Numbered from the stretch's first letter, positions 1 through 5,502 are shown. The stretch: DNA of 6,321 nucleotides from a bacterium (GCA_021799965.1 JAJYZL010000036.1:1-6321), one strand, 5' to 3'. The notes: generated by a model not told the origin, from the sequence alone. Numbers and translations are program-made.

Positions 1-183
1 TGCACAGTACGCATACCTCACCCTCAAAGCCTTAGAAATTGTTAGAGATTTTTTCTTATTGCCGACAACAGAAGTAATCAATTTTCTTATGGGACTTTTG
101 CTTAAAAAGGCCAAAAGTTTTTCCGCATCGCCTTCAAGCGAGTCCTTGAAGATAGACAGAAGTTTTACATCTTCATTAAGCAT
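1..183 (-). CDS. Hypothetical protein, N-terminal 61 residues (runs off the left edge)
   Basis: An open frame on the minus strand begins with ATG at 183-181 and stays open for 61 codons to the window edge, so only the N-terminus is visible. The start is supported by a strong Shine-Dalgarno GGAGGT (minus strand, 193-188) four bases upstream and by a plausible promoter further up. The peptide starts MLNEDVKLLSIFKDSLEGDA, apparently an amphipathic helix. It continues with a serine- and lysine-rich stretch containing SPIRKLITSVVGNKKKSL and then SKALRVRYAYCA at the edge. I do not recognise a family; no signal peptide, membrane segment or metal motif is visible. It is transcribed divergently from thrS, sharing the control region at about 213-243, which might link the two in expression. 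It is a real gene by start signals and openness; its function is unknown. Confidence 0.75.
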   Translation of the reverse strand, partial: MLNEDVKLLSIFKDSLEGDAEKLLAFLSKSPIRKLITSVVGNKKKSLTISKALRVRYAYCA

Positions 184-187
184 ACAA

Positions 188-193
188 ACCTCC
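188..193 (-). promoter_or_regulatory. Shine-Dalgarno site GGAGGT of the left-edge gene
   Basis: GGAGGT lies four bases before ATG 183-181 on the minus strand. It fixes the start of the partial left-edge gene and shows that this organism uses anti-Shine-Dalgarno pairing for at least some genes, unlike thrS, gatB, nusG and rplK in the same window. Confidence 0.75.
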
Positions 194-212
194 ACTTTTT
201 AATGTTCTATTA

Positions 213-227
213 TTAGAATAATTCTAA
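213..227. promoter_or_regulatory. Perfect 7-bp palindrome overlapping the leftward -10; possible operator
   Basis: TTAGAAT-A-ATTCTAA is a perfect inverted repeat with a one-base centre. It covers the proposed -10 element of the leftward promoter (215-220) and lies just outside the rightward thrS promoter. A dimeric repressor bound here would block the leftward promoter. AT-rich DNA yields such palindromes by chance fairly often, so the operator role is inference only. Confidence 0.35.
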
Positions 228-243
228 AATTAATTCTTTTCAA
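215..243 (-). promoter_or_regulatory. Sigma70-type promoter for the left-edge gene
   Basis: On the minus strand TTGAAA (243-238) is followed after exactly 17 bases by TATTCT (220-215), matching the sigma70 consensus at 4 of 6 positions in each hexamer. Transcription would begin near 209 and give a leader of about 25 bases that includes the GGAGGT site. The -35 hexamer overlaps that of the divergent thrS promoter, so the two promoters may compete for RNA polymerase. Confidence 0.5.
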
Positions 244-265
244 TGAGCGATAAATAATCTATAAT
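237..265 (+). promoter_or_regulatory. Sigma70-type promoter for thrS
   Basis: TTTTCA (237-242, 4 of 6 consensus positions) is followed after 17 bases by a perfect TATAAT (260-265). The predicted transcription start is about 271-273, so the thrS leader would be only about 69 bases and would begin almost exactly at the 5' arm of the inverted repeat described next. The -35 overlaps the -35 of the leftward promoter on the opposite strand. Confidence 0.6.
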
Positions 266-271
266 CATATC

Positions 272-343
272 TATGCCAGGTAGTGAAAATTCGGCCTTGC
301 CTGGTGATAATAATTCATAGCCGAATTTCTACTACTTGGTATG
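272..343 (+). promoter_or_regulatory. thrS 5' leader: long hairpin covering the start codon, with a competing hairpin
   Basis: Bases 272-295 can pair with 320-343 as a 24-position helix with a single A-C mismatch (286/329) and four G-U pairs. The innermost part, AAATTCGGC (287-295) with GCCGAATTT (320-328), is a perfect 9-bp inverted repeat. The loop is 296-319. The outermost pairs include the thrS ATG (341-343), so the start codon would be buried. A second helix, 275-283 with 297-305 (nine pairs, three G-U, core CCAGG/CCTGG), uses the same 5' arm and would free the start region. There is no Shine-Dalgarno before the ATG and no T-run after the long hairpin, so control of translation is more likely than attenuation. 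It is too short for a T-box leader and no T-box consensus is seen. Autoregulation by ThrRS is known in E. coli thrS; a similar role here is inference. Confidence 0.6.
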
Positions 344-2098
344 AATAAACAATCAAATATTGAAGAAGTTAGGCACTCTTTGTCCCATTTATTAGCGGCT
401 GCGGTATTAAAAAAATATCCAAAAACAAAATTAGGTATTGGTCCAACCATAGAAAATGGTTTTTATTATGATTTTTTATTTCAGAAACCAATAAGCGATG
501 CAGATCTAGCCGACCTGGAAAAAGAAATGCGCCATCTGATCGCCCAAAAACTGGACTTTAAACCGGAAAAAATTACAGCTTTGAAAGCCAAGAAGCTTTT
601 AGCCGGACAAAAATTCAAGCTGGAGCTCATTAAAGAACTGCAAAAAGGAAAATCCCCCATTTCCATATATAGAACCGGGGATGTTTTTCTGGATCTCTGT
701 AAGGGCCCTCACGTCAAAAATACGTCCGAAATAAATCTGGAAGGCTTCAAATTAACTCATATCGCGGGCGCTTATTGGAAAGGCAGCGAAGAAAACCCGA
801 TGCTTACCAGAATTTATGGATTGGCTTTTAATTCTAAAAAAGAATTAGAAGACCATCTCAAGATGATGGAAGAGGCAAAAAAAAGAGATCATCGTTTACT
901 CGGAGAAAAATTAAAGATATTTACCTTTAGTGATTTTGTCGGACCAGGACTTCCGCTTTGGCTGCCAAATGGCACTGTAATAGTGGAAGAGTTGGAAAGA
1001 ATGGCCAAAGAAATGGAACGCAGAGGAGGATACAAGCAAGTCCGAACTCCTCATATTGCTAAAGAAAAAATGTATTTGACGTCAGGACATCTTCCCTATT
1101 ACGCCGAATCTAATTTCCCTCCGATGGTAATGGAAGAAAACGGCCAAAAAACAAAATACTATCTCAAATCCATGAATTGTCCGCATCACCACCAGATTTT
1201 TGCTGCTGAGCCAAAAAGTTATCGTAATTTACCATTACGCTTAGCCGAGTACGGCACTTGCTATCGTTATGAAAAAAGCGGCGAATTATTCGGCTTAATG
1301 AGAGTGCGCATGCTTTCAATGAATGATGCCCATATATACTGCACAGAAGATCAATTTGCTGATGAGTTTATGGCGGTTATCAAGATGTATTTGGAATACT
1401 TCAAAATTTTTGGCATCAATAAATATGTCATGCGTTTTTCTAAACACAGTAAAGAAGGCCTGGGTAAAAAATACATCAATAATCCCAAACTTTGGAAAAA
1501 AACCGAGGACATGGTCAGAAGCGTAATGCTTAAAGAAAATATTCCTTTTGTAGAAGTTGAAAACGAAGCTGCTTTTTACGGCCCGAAAATAGATGTTCAA
1601 ATTTGGAGCGCCATCGGAAGAGAATTTACTTTAGCTACAAATCAGGTTGATTTTGCCGTACCGGAAAGATTTAAATTAACTTACAAAGATAGCGACGGAA
1701 AAGACAAGACGCCAATATGCATACACAGAGCTCCATTGGGTACGCATGAAAGAACGGTTGGTTTTCTTATTGAACATTACGCCGGAGCATTTCCGGCCTG
1801 GCTATCTCCGGTTCAAGCAATGATATTGCCCATCAGCGAAAAACAAAAAGTATACGGTGAAAGCGTCTTAAAAGAACTGATTAAACGCGGAATTCGCGCA
1901 GAAATGGATGATTCCAACGAAACCTTAGGCAAGCGTATCCGCGCGGCCGAAATGCAAAAAGTTCCATATATTTTAGTGGTTGGAGACCAAGAAATAGAAA
2001 ATAAGACCGTTGCGGTGCGTGAACGCGAAAAAGGCAATCAAGGAGGAATGAGCGTAGAGGCTTTTGCAGAGATGATCAATAAACAGCGTCCTTATTAA
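341..2098 (+). CDS. thrS: Threonyl-tRNA synthetase lacking the TGS domain
   Basis: A class II synthetase that charges tRNA-Thr with threonine in the cytoplasm. It has 585 residues against about 640 in E. coli; the missing part is the N-terminal TGS domain. The protein opens directly into the editing domain, with HSLSH (H12, H16) and CKGPH (C120, H124) matching the known editing motifs. The catalytic core spans about 195-490: motif 2 around R309 and E311, FYGPKID (412-418), and motif 3 IHRAPLGTHER (461-471). Zinc ligands C280, H331 and H462 are present. The anticodon-binding domain is about 492-585. Active-site surroundings depart from the usual form: NCPHH for NCPGH, SMNDAH for TQDDAH, and ATNQVDF where E. 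coli has CGTVQLDF. ATG 341 is chosen because TAA at 311-313 closes the frame upstream and no other usual start lies between. It is monocistronic between its own promoter and a terminator. Identity is certain. Confidence 0.97.
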   Translation: MNKQSNIEEVRHSLSHLLAAAVLKKYPKTKLGIGPTIENGFYYDFLFQKPISDADLADLEKEMRHLIAQKLDFKPEKITALKAKKLLAGQKFKLELIKELQKGKSPISIYRTGDVFLDLCKGPHVKNTSEINLEGFKLTHIAGAYWKGSEENPMLTRIYGLAFNSKKELEDHLKMMEEAKKRDHRLLGEKLKIFTFSDFVGPGLPLWLPNGTVIVEELERMAKEMERRGGYKQVRTPHIAKEKMYLTSGHLPYYAESNFPPMVMEENGQKTKYYLKSMNCPHHHQIFAAEPKSYRNLPLRLAEYGTCYRYEKSGELFGLMRVRMLSMNDAHIYCTEDQFADEFMAVIKMYLEYFKIFGINKYVMRFSKHSKEGLGKKYINNPKLWKKTEDMVRSVMLKENIPFVEVENEAAFYGPKIDVQIWSAIGREFTLATNQVDFAVPERFKLTYKDSDGKDKTPICIHRAPLGTHERTVGFLIEHYAGAFPAWLSPVQAMILPISEKQKVYGESVLKELIKRGIRAEMDDSNETLGKRIRAAEMQKVPYILVVGDQEIENKTVAVREREKGNQGGMSVEAFAEMINKQRPY

Positions 2099-2116
2099 TC
2101 CGTTTTTTTCACTGTA

Positions 2117-2148
2117 AAAAAACACCCGGCAACTGACGGGTGTTTTTT
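2117..2148. terminator. Bidirectional intrinsic terminator between thrS and the gatB unit
   Basis: AAAAAACACCCG (2117-2128) pairs perfectly with CGGGTGTTTTTT (2137-2148) around an 8-base loop. A T-run follows the stem on the plus strand, and the A-run before it becomes a U-run on the minus strand. It therefore ends both thrS and the converging gatB unit, whose last stop codon is only four bases from the stem. Confidence 0.9.
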
Positions 2149-2151
2149 ATA

Positions 2152-2376
2152 TTAACTTTTATGTTCGAATTGCTTCTCTAATTCATTTCTGGCCTTTTCT
2201 ACACCCTCCTGGATCTCAACTTCTTTACCGAGTTTTTTCAGGTCCTCTGCCGCTTTCTCCCTAAGCTTTCTTTCTTCAATTGCCTTCCTATTTCTTGCAA
2301 CTTCGGCATAATTCAACAAAAGTTCTTTTTCCGGCTTTGATTTTGGAACCGGATTAAATCTAAATGATTCAAACAT
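2152..2376 (-). CDS. Small charged helical protein downstream of gatB, function unknown
   Basis: A 74-residue protein, very rich in Lys, Glu and Arg, with no cysteine. After a short N-terminus (MFESFRFNPVPKSKPEKELL), residues 18-47 and 53-72 look like two charged helices separated near LGKEVEIQEG (49-58), suggesting a helical hairpin or coiled coil. There is no membrane segment or signal peptide. Its ATG (2376-2374) lies inside the gatB coding end and overlaps it by 8 bases; no Shine-Dalgarno is seen, so translational coupling to gatB is likely. It ends just before a strong terminator, so it is the last gene of a gatB transcript. I considered GatC, the small amidotransferase subunit often near gatB, but this is shorter and shows no GatC-like pattern. 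The overlap and terminator placement argue that it is a real gene; function is not assigned. Confidence 0.75.
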   Translation of the reverse strand: MFESFRFNPVPKSKPEKELLLNYAEVARNRKAIEERKLREKAAEDLKKLGKEVEIQEGVEKARNELEKQFEHKS

Positions 2377-3829
2377 TGTCTTTGAATAACTTTTTTAATG
2401 TTTCCGGATTACCTCGGCCTTTTAATGACGCCATAGCTTTTCCAATTAAGAACATAACTGCCTGATCCTTTCCGCCCTTCAAGTCCGCTGCCGCTTTTGG
2501 ATTATCTTTAAGTATCTTAACCACAAGATCATGGAGGCCCGCTTCATCGGAGATCTGGCCAAGTCCTTCATTTTTTACTATTTCCCTTGGATCGGATCCG
2601 GTATCAAGCATTCTGATTATTAAATCCTTTGCTACGCGACTAGAAATTTCTTTGCCGGCTATCATCTCAATAAGATCCGCAAAATTTTCAGGAGTGATCT
2701 TACTCTGATCAAAGTTCATTCCCTTTGCCATCAATAAACCCCTCAGATCGCTGGAAAGATAATTTAAGATCAGTTTGATCTTTTCCATATTAGCTTCTTT
2801 TTGCTCCTCCTCTTCCAATTCTGAAACTGCATATTCAAAAAAGTTGGACATCTCCCTATTCTCTATCAAAATATTCATCTGATCACCGGAAAGACCATAT
2901 TCTTCGGCGAATCTTTTTCTTTTGGCATTAGGAAGTTCCGGTATTTCCAACCTTAATTTTTCGATATCAAATCCTTCCTTTGTAAGTGGCGGCAGATCTG
3001 GTTCCGGAAAATAGCGATAATCATGAGCTTGCTCCTTAGATCGCTGAGGCATAGTTTTTTGTTTAATATCATCCCAACCGCGAGTTTCCTGATCCACTTT
3101 TCCGCCCTCTTCCAGAATTTCTGTTTGTCTTTTTATTTCATAGTTAATGGCATTTTCAAGCGCGCTGAACGAATTAAGATTTTTAATTTCAGCCCTAGTT
3201 CCCAATTCTTTTCCAGCACTTATTGAAACATTGGCATCAAAACGCATCTGCCCTCTTTCTAGATCGGCTTCAGAAACTCCCAAATATCGCAAAATAAGCT
3301 GAAGCTCCCTGCCATAAGCCGCAGCTTCCTCGGCGCTATGCATATCAGGTTCAGAAACTAACTCCATAAGAGGAACTCCGCCTCGATTAAAGTCTACATA
3401 TGTAGAATCATCACCTTTTTCGCCATGTACCAATTTACCGGCATCCTCTTCTAAGTGAACTCTGTTTATTTTTACGACTTTTTCGCTGCCTAAACGACTG
3501 GAAATGTTTAGGCTTCCGCCCTTTACTATTGGTAAATCAAACTGGGATATCTGATAGCCTTTTGGCAAATCTGGATAAAAATAATTTTTTCTATCAAATT
3601 TAAAATTTTCGTTAATTTCACCGCCAATAGCTAAGCCAATTTTTATCATAAATTCCACCGCCTTTTTGTTTAAAACCGGTAAAACGCCAGGGTGTCCAAG
3701 ACAAACCGGGCAAACATTTGTGTTTGGTTTTTTCTCACCAGCATCATTGGGACAATCACAAAAAACCTTAGTTTTTGTCTTAAGCTCCGCGTGAATTTCT
3801 AAACCTATTGTCGGAAAATATTTAGACAT
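2369..3829 (-). CDS. gatB: Asp-tRNA(Asn)/Glu-tRNA(Gln) amidotransferase subunit B
   Basis: GatB is the tRNA-binding and kinase subunit of the GatCAB amidotransferase. The complex turns Glu-tRNA(Gln) and, in many bacteria, Asp-tRNA(Asn) into Gln-tRNA and Asn-tRNA. The 486 residues match the usual length. Family landmarks appear in order: IGLEIHAELKTKTK (8-21); zinc cysteines C24, C26, C40 and C43; FDRKNYFYPDLPKGYQISQ (78-96); HLEEDAGKL (125-133); VDFNRGGVPLMELVSEPD (145-162); TRAEIKNLNS (211-220); and AHDYRYFPEPDLPPL (268-282). A helical linker and a YqeY-type C-terminal domain (about 330-486) follow, ending near GKAMASLKGRGNP. The frame is intact. The start has no Shine-Dalgarno; the leader is A/T-rich and perhaps very short. 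The stop TGA overlaps the start of the 74-residue gene. gatA and gatC are not in this window. Its presence implies indirect Gln and/or Asn tRNA charging. Confidence 0.97.
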   Translation of the reverse strand: MSKYFPTIGLEIHAELKTKTKVFCDCPNDAGEKKPNTNVCPVCLGHPGVLPVLNKKAVEFMIKIGLAIGGEINENFKFDRKNYFYPDLPKGYQISQFDLPIVKGGSLNISSRLGSEKVVKINRVHLEEDAGKLVHGEKGDDSTYVDFNRGGVPLMELVSEPDMHSAEEAAAYGRELQLILRYLGVSEADLERGQMRFDANVSISAGKELGTRAEIKNLNSFSALENAINYEIKRQTEILEEGGKVDQETRGWDDIKQKTMPQRSKEQAHDYRYFPEPDLPPLTKEGFDIEKLRLEIPELPNAKRKRFAEEYGLSGDQMNILIENREMSNFFEYAVSELEEEEQKEANMEKIKLILNYLSSDLRGLLMAKGMNFDQSKITPENFADLIEMIAGKEISSRVAKDLIIRMLDTGSDPREIVKNEGLGQISDEAGLHDLVVKILKDNPKAAADLKGGKDQAVMFLIGKAMASLKGRGNPETLKKLFKDNV

Positions 3830-3843
3830 CTTTTATATGATTT

Positions 3844-3864
3844 ATTTTAACACAATAACACAAT
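3844..3864 (-). promoter_or_regulatory. Candidate -10 and tandem 8-mer upstream of gatB
   Basis: On the minus strand TAAAAT (3849-3844) matches the -10 consensus at 5 of 6 positions and lies about 15 bases before the gatB ATG, giving a leader of only a few bases. Directly upstream an 8-base unit, ATTGTGTT (minus strand), is repeated twice in tandem (3864-3849). No good -35 sits at the right distance. The tmk terminator just upstream means gatB needs its own promoter, which is the main support. Confidence 0.35.
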
Positions 3865-3872
3865 AAAAATAA

Positions 3873-3897
3873 AAGCCGCCTCATAATGAGGCGGCTT
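3873..3897 (-). terminator. Intrinsic terminator after tmk
   Basis: AAGCCGCCTCAT (3873-3884) and ATGAGGCGGCTT (3886-3897) are a perfect 12-bp inverted repeat about a single base; the RNA loop would open a few inner pairs. Read on the minus strand, the stem is followed by CTTTTATTTTTATT, a U-rich tail. It lies 14 bases past the tmk stop and insulates gatB from tmk. The plus-strand side lacks a T-run, so it acts leftward only. Confidence 0.88.
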
Positions 3898-3911
3898 AGT
3901 TACACACCCAA

Positions 3912-4610
3912 CTAGGAAACAACTTTTTTAACTATTTTCCATACCTTTTCGTGGACTTCATCTATAGATAACATCCTCCCATTTTCAACACATTCCACCA
4001 ACACGAAGTTCTTTGGAAATAACTTCGCTATTTCTAAATAAACCATTTCGGCGTGTTTTAAATGTTTAATGTCGGCCTCGTGAATATCTCTCTTCTTACC
4101 ATTTGCATACTTGCGCATGGCTTTGCTTTTCTTATCCACAAAACTCTGCGCAATTTCTGCCGGCACGTGAAGAATAATATTTATATCCGGCTTAGGAATG
4201 CCAAGAATTCCGAACTCTAGTTCATCTAACCATTTAAAATATTCTCGTCTTCCTTTTTCGGTCTTTATTTTTCCGCCTTGATGACCCATATTGGAGCCGA
4301 TGTATCTATTTGAAATGCATATCTTGCCTTCTTTTTCAGCTTGCCTTATAGAAAAACCGGCATCAAACCTATCAAGCGCATAGAACAAAGATCCTTTTTT
4401 AGGACCCACATCATCAGCGCTTCCGTAGTTGCCATTCAAATATTCCCTAACAAAGAAAGAAGACGGTTTATCGTATTGTGGAAAATCAAATTTTGCAATT
4501 TGCTTACCGATCTTAAGAAGCTTAGCTGCAAGCTTTTCGAATTGCTTAGTTTTTCCGGAACCATCGGTTCCCTCAATAACTATAAACTTACCTTTTTTTA
4601 TTTTTTTCAT
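3912..4610 (-). CDS. tmk: Thymidylate kinase (dTMP kinase family)
   Basis: Phosphorylates dTMP to dTDP with ATP, a step to dTTP for DNA synthesis. Residues 9-21 hold the P-loop, FIVIEGTDGSGKT with K20 and T21. FPQYDKPSS (43-51) is the early nucleotide-binding strand and loop, ALDRFDAG (78-85) the DR motif, and SNRYIGSNMGHQGGKI (100-115) the dTMP-site segment. A basic lid region follows at about 159-178 (KKSKAMRKYANGKKRDIHEA). The usual Asp of the DRY/DRH motif is Asn here (N101); I recall the same SNRY form in a CPR- and archaea-associated branch of the family, so it may be a lineage trait rather than damage. Length 232 is slightly more than the usual 205-215. The start is fixed by AGGAG five bases before ATG. 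It appears monocistronic: divergent from the 83-residue gene and closed by a hairpin terminator. Substrate choice (dTMP rather than another deoxynucleotide) is by family only. Confidence 0.88.
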   Translation of the reverse strand: MKKIKKGKFIVIEGTDGSGKTKQFEKLAAKLLKIGKQIAKFDFPQYDKPSSFFVREYLNGNYGSADDVGPKKGSLFYALDRFDAGFSIRQAEKEGKICISNRYIGSNMGHQGGKIKTEKGRREYFKWLDELEFGILGIPKPDINIILHVPAEIAQSFVDKKSKAMRKYANGKKRDIHEADIKHLKHAEMVYLEIAKLFPKNFVLVECVENGRMLSIDEVHEKVWKIVKKVVS

Positions 4611-4620
4611 GCTATCTCCT

Positions 4621-4737
4621 AATTATAACTCTTATTTTAATATCAAAAAAACTGTTTTTTATTATAATCATTAAAATGCTATTGGCAAATTTTTAAAACA
4701 GATGTAGGTTAATATTAGAACATTTAAAGGAGGAAAT
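4621..4737. promoter_or_regulatory. Divergent control region between tmk and the 83-residue gene
   Basis: The spacer is very AT-rich. ATTATAAT at 4661-4668 is a palindrome that gives a perfect TATAAT on both strands: minus at 4666-4661 for tmk and plus at 4663-4668 for the rightward gene. Another minus-strand TATAAT (4627-4622) lies too near the tmk start to keep its Shine-Dalgarno in the transcript. For the rightward gene TTGGCA (4682-4687, 5 of 6 to the -35 consensus) is present, but the element 17 bases on (TAGGTT) is poor. Start sites cannot be settled from sequence alone. Confidence 0.4.
4727..4733 (+). promoter_or_regulatory. Shine-Dalgarno site AAGGAGG of the 83-residue gene
   Basis: AAGGAGG, close to the full anti-Shine-Dalgarno complement, ends four bases before ATG 4738. 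It is the strongest ribosome site in the window and the main reason to call this small reading frame a gene. Confidence 0.8.
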
Positions 4738-4989
4738 ATGTCCGAGGGTGGAAAAATATACTCTTTAGAGGAATGCATTCTTGCTATTCGCAGCGATCCA
4801 GACAGCGCGTACGGTTTCAGCAACAAAAATGTACTGAACATATTTCTAAACACCGAAATAAAATCGGAGTTAGATATAGAAAGATTACTAAAAGAAATGC
4901 TTTCTTTTAGAGTCGAACTTATAGATAGAATCTGTGAAGAACTATCTAAAAAAAGAGCAGCGCTCAAAAACAAAAAACCGCCTAAATAA
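4738..4989 (+). CDS. Small hypothetical protein, 83 residues
   Basis: I do not recognise a family. The N-terminal half starts MSEGGKIYSLEECILAIRSD and contains two cysteines in all (C13 and C66). Residues 40-72 look like a long amphipathic helix (ELDIERLLKEML, then VELIDRICEELSKK). The tail is strongly basic, KKRAALKNKKPPK, compatible with nucleic acid or ribosome contact, but that is only a guess. There is no signal peptide or membrane helix. The start is supported by a near-perfect Shine-Dalgarno. The end is embedded in a terminator hairpin: the CCGCC of the last proline codons forms the 5' arm and the stop codon sits in the loop. It stands alone, rightward, between leftward tmk and leftward rplK. 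Having both a strong start signal and a terminator marks it as an independently expressed gene. A frame on the opposite strand here is judged a shadow. Confidence 0.8.
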   Translation: MSEGGKIYSLEECILAIRSDPDSAYGFSNKNVLNIFLNTEIKSELDIERLLKEMLSFRVELIDRICEELSKKRAALKNKKPPK

Positions 4990-4999
4990 GGCGGTTTTT
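4973..4999. terminator. Bidirectional terminator between the 83-residue gene and rplK
   Basis: AAAAACCGCC (4973-4982) pairs perfectly with GGCGGTTTTT (4990-4999) around the 7-base loop TAAATAA, which contains the stop codon of the rightward gene. T-runs flank the stem on both strands, so it ends the rightward gene and also the leftward nusG-rplK transcript, whose stop is 15 bases away. Confidence 0.88.
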
Positions 5000-5014
5000 C
5001 TTGTGTTAAAAGTT

Positions 5015-5440
5015 TTACTTCTCTACCTCAATCCCCATATTTTTAGCGGTTCCTTCGATAATCTTCATAGCCGCTTCAACATCATAAGCATTAAGATCTA
5101 TCATTTTTCTTTCTGCGATCTTTCTAATGTCTTCTTTGGTAACTTTACCAACTTTCTGAGTTAAAGGATTTGCAGCTCCTTTTTCAATACCAGCCGCTTT
5201 TTTAAGCAATGCCGAAGCTGGAGGGGTTTTAAGCTTAAAATCAAAAGTCCTGTCTTCATAAATGGTAATTTCAGCCGGAACTACATCACCTATCATTTCC
5301 TTGGTAGCATCATTGAATTTTTTGCAAAAATCCTGAATATTAACACCGTGAGGACCAAGTGCCGTACCGACCGGAGGGGCTGGATTGGCCTTGCCGGCTT
5401 CCAACTGAAGTTTTAATGTTGTTTTTATTGGTTTTGCCAT
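5015..5440 (-). CDS. rplK: Ribosomal protein L11 (uL11)
   Basis: L11 binds 23S rRNA at the GTPase-associated centre and forms the base of the L7/L12 stalk. The 141 residues match the family exactly in length. The N-terminal domain carries the proline-rich linker region ANPAPPVGTALGPHGVNI (18-35) with FCKKFNDATK (38-47). The C-terminal RNA-binding domain includes KTPPASALLKKAAGI (71-85) and ends with the family's typical LNAYDVEAAMKIIEGTAKNMGIEV pattern (116-139). The start has no Shine-Dalgarno, only an A/T-rich leader. It lies 62 bases after nusG in the same direction; the spacer holds no convincing promoter or terminator, so the two are probably co-transcribed. The usual next gene, rplA (L1), is absent: the transcript ends at a terminator and a converging gene follows. 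Identity is certain. Confidence 0.98.
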   Translation of the reverse strand: MAKPIKTTLKLQLEAGKANPAPPVGTALGPHGVNIQDFCKKFNDATKEMIGDVVPAEITIYEDRTFDFKLKTPPASALLKKAAGIEKGAANPLTQKVGKVTKEDIRKIAERKMIDLNAYDVEAAMKIIEGTAKNMGIEVEK

Positions 5441-5502
5441 ATTTTTAAATATTTATTTTATTAACTTACACAAATAAGAGGTATATATCTGTGTTTTTAT
5501 AA

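Noticed and set aside
272..343. T-box riboswitch before thrS
   Set aside because: The leader is only about 70 bases, lacks the T-box consensus and a terminator/antiterminator with a U-run; a different structure is present.
481..666. Minus-strand frame inside thrS
   Set aside because: It lies wholly inside the unmistakable thrS coding sequence, has low-complexity Ser/Phe-rich composition and no start signals; a shadow.
1316..1600. Minus-strand frame of 94 codons and an overlapping plus-strand frame (1323-1526) inside thrS
   Set aside because: Both overlap the catalytic core of ThrRS, which is intact in its own frame; no family resemblance.
2152..2376. GatC as identity of the small gene after gatB
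   Set aside because: Length and sequence pattern do not match GatC; position alone is not enough.
4341..4674. Plus-strand frames of 93 and 81 codons opposite tmk
   Set aside because: They are antisense to the conserved P-loop and motif regions of tmk; shadows.
4671..4973. Minus-strand frame of 100 codons opposite the 83-residue gene
   Set aside because: It has no ribosome site at its start, is rich in Ser/Leu/Phe as expected of an antisense frame, and runs through the promoter region of the rightward gene, which has far better start and end signals.
5441..5502. Promoter or small hairpin between nusG and rplK
   Set aside because: Only a 5-bp ACACA/TGTGT pairing and weak AT-rich hexamers are seen; nothing better than chance in this composition.
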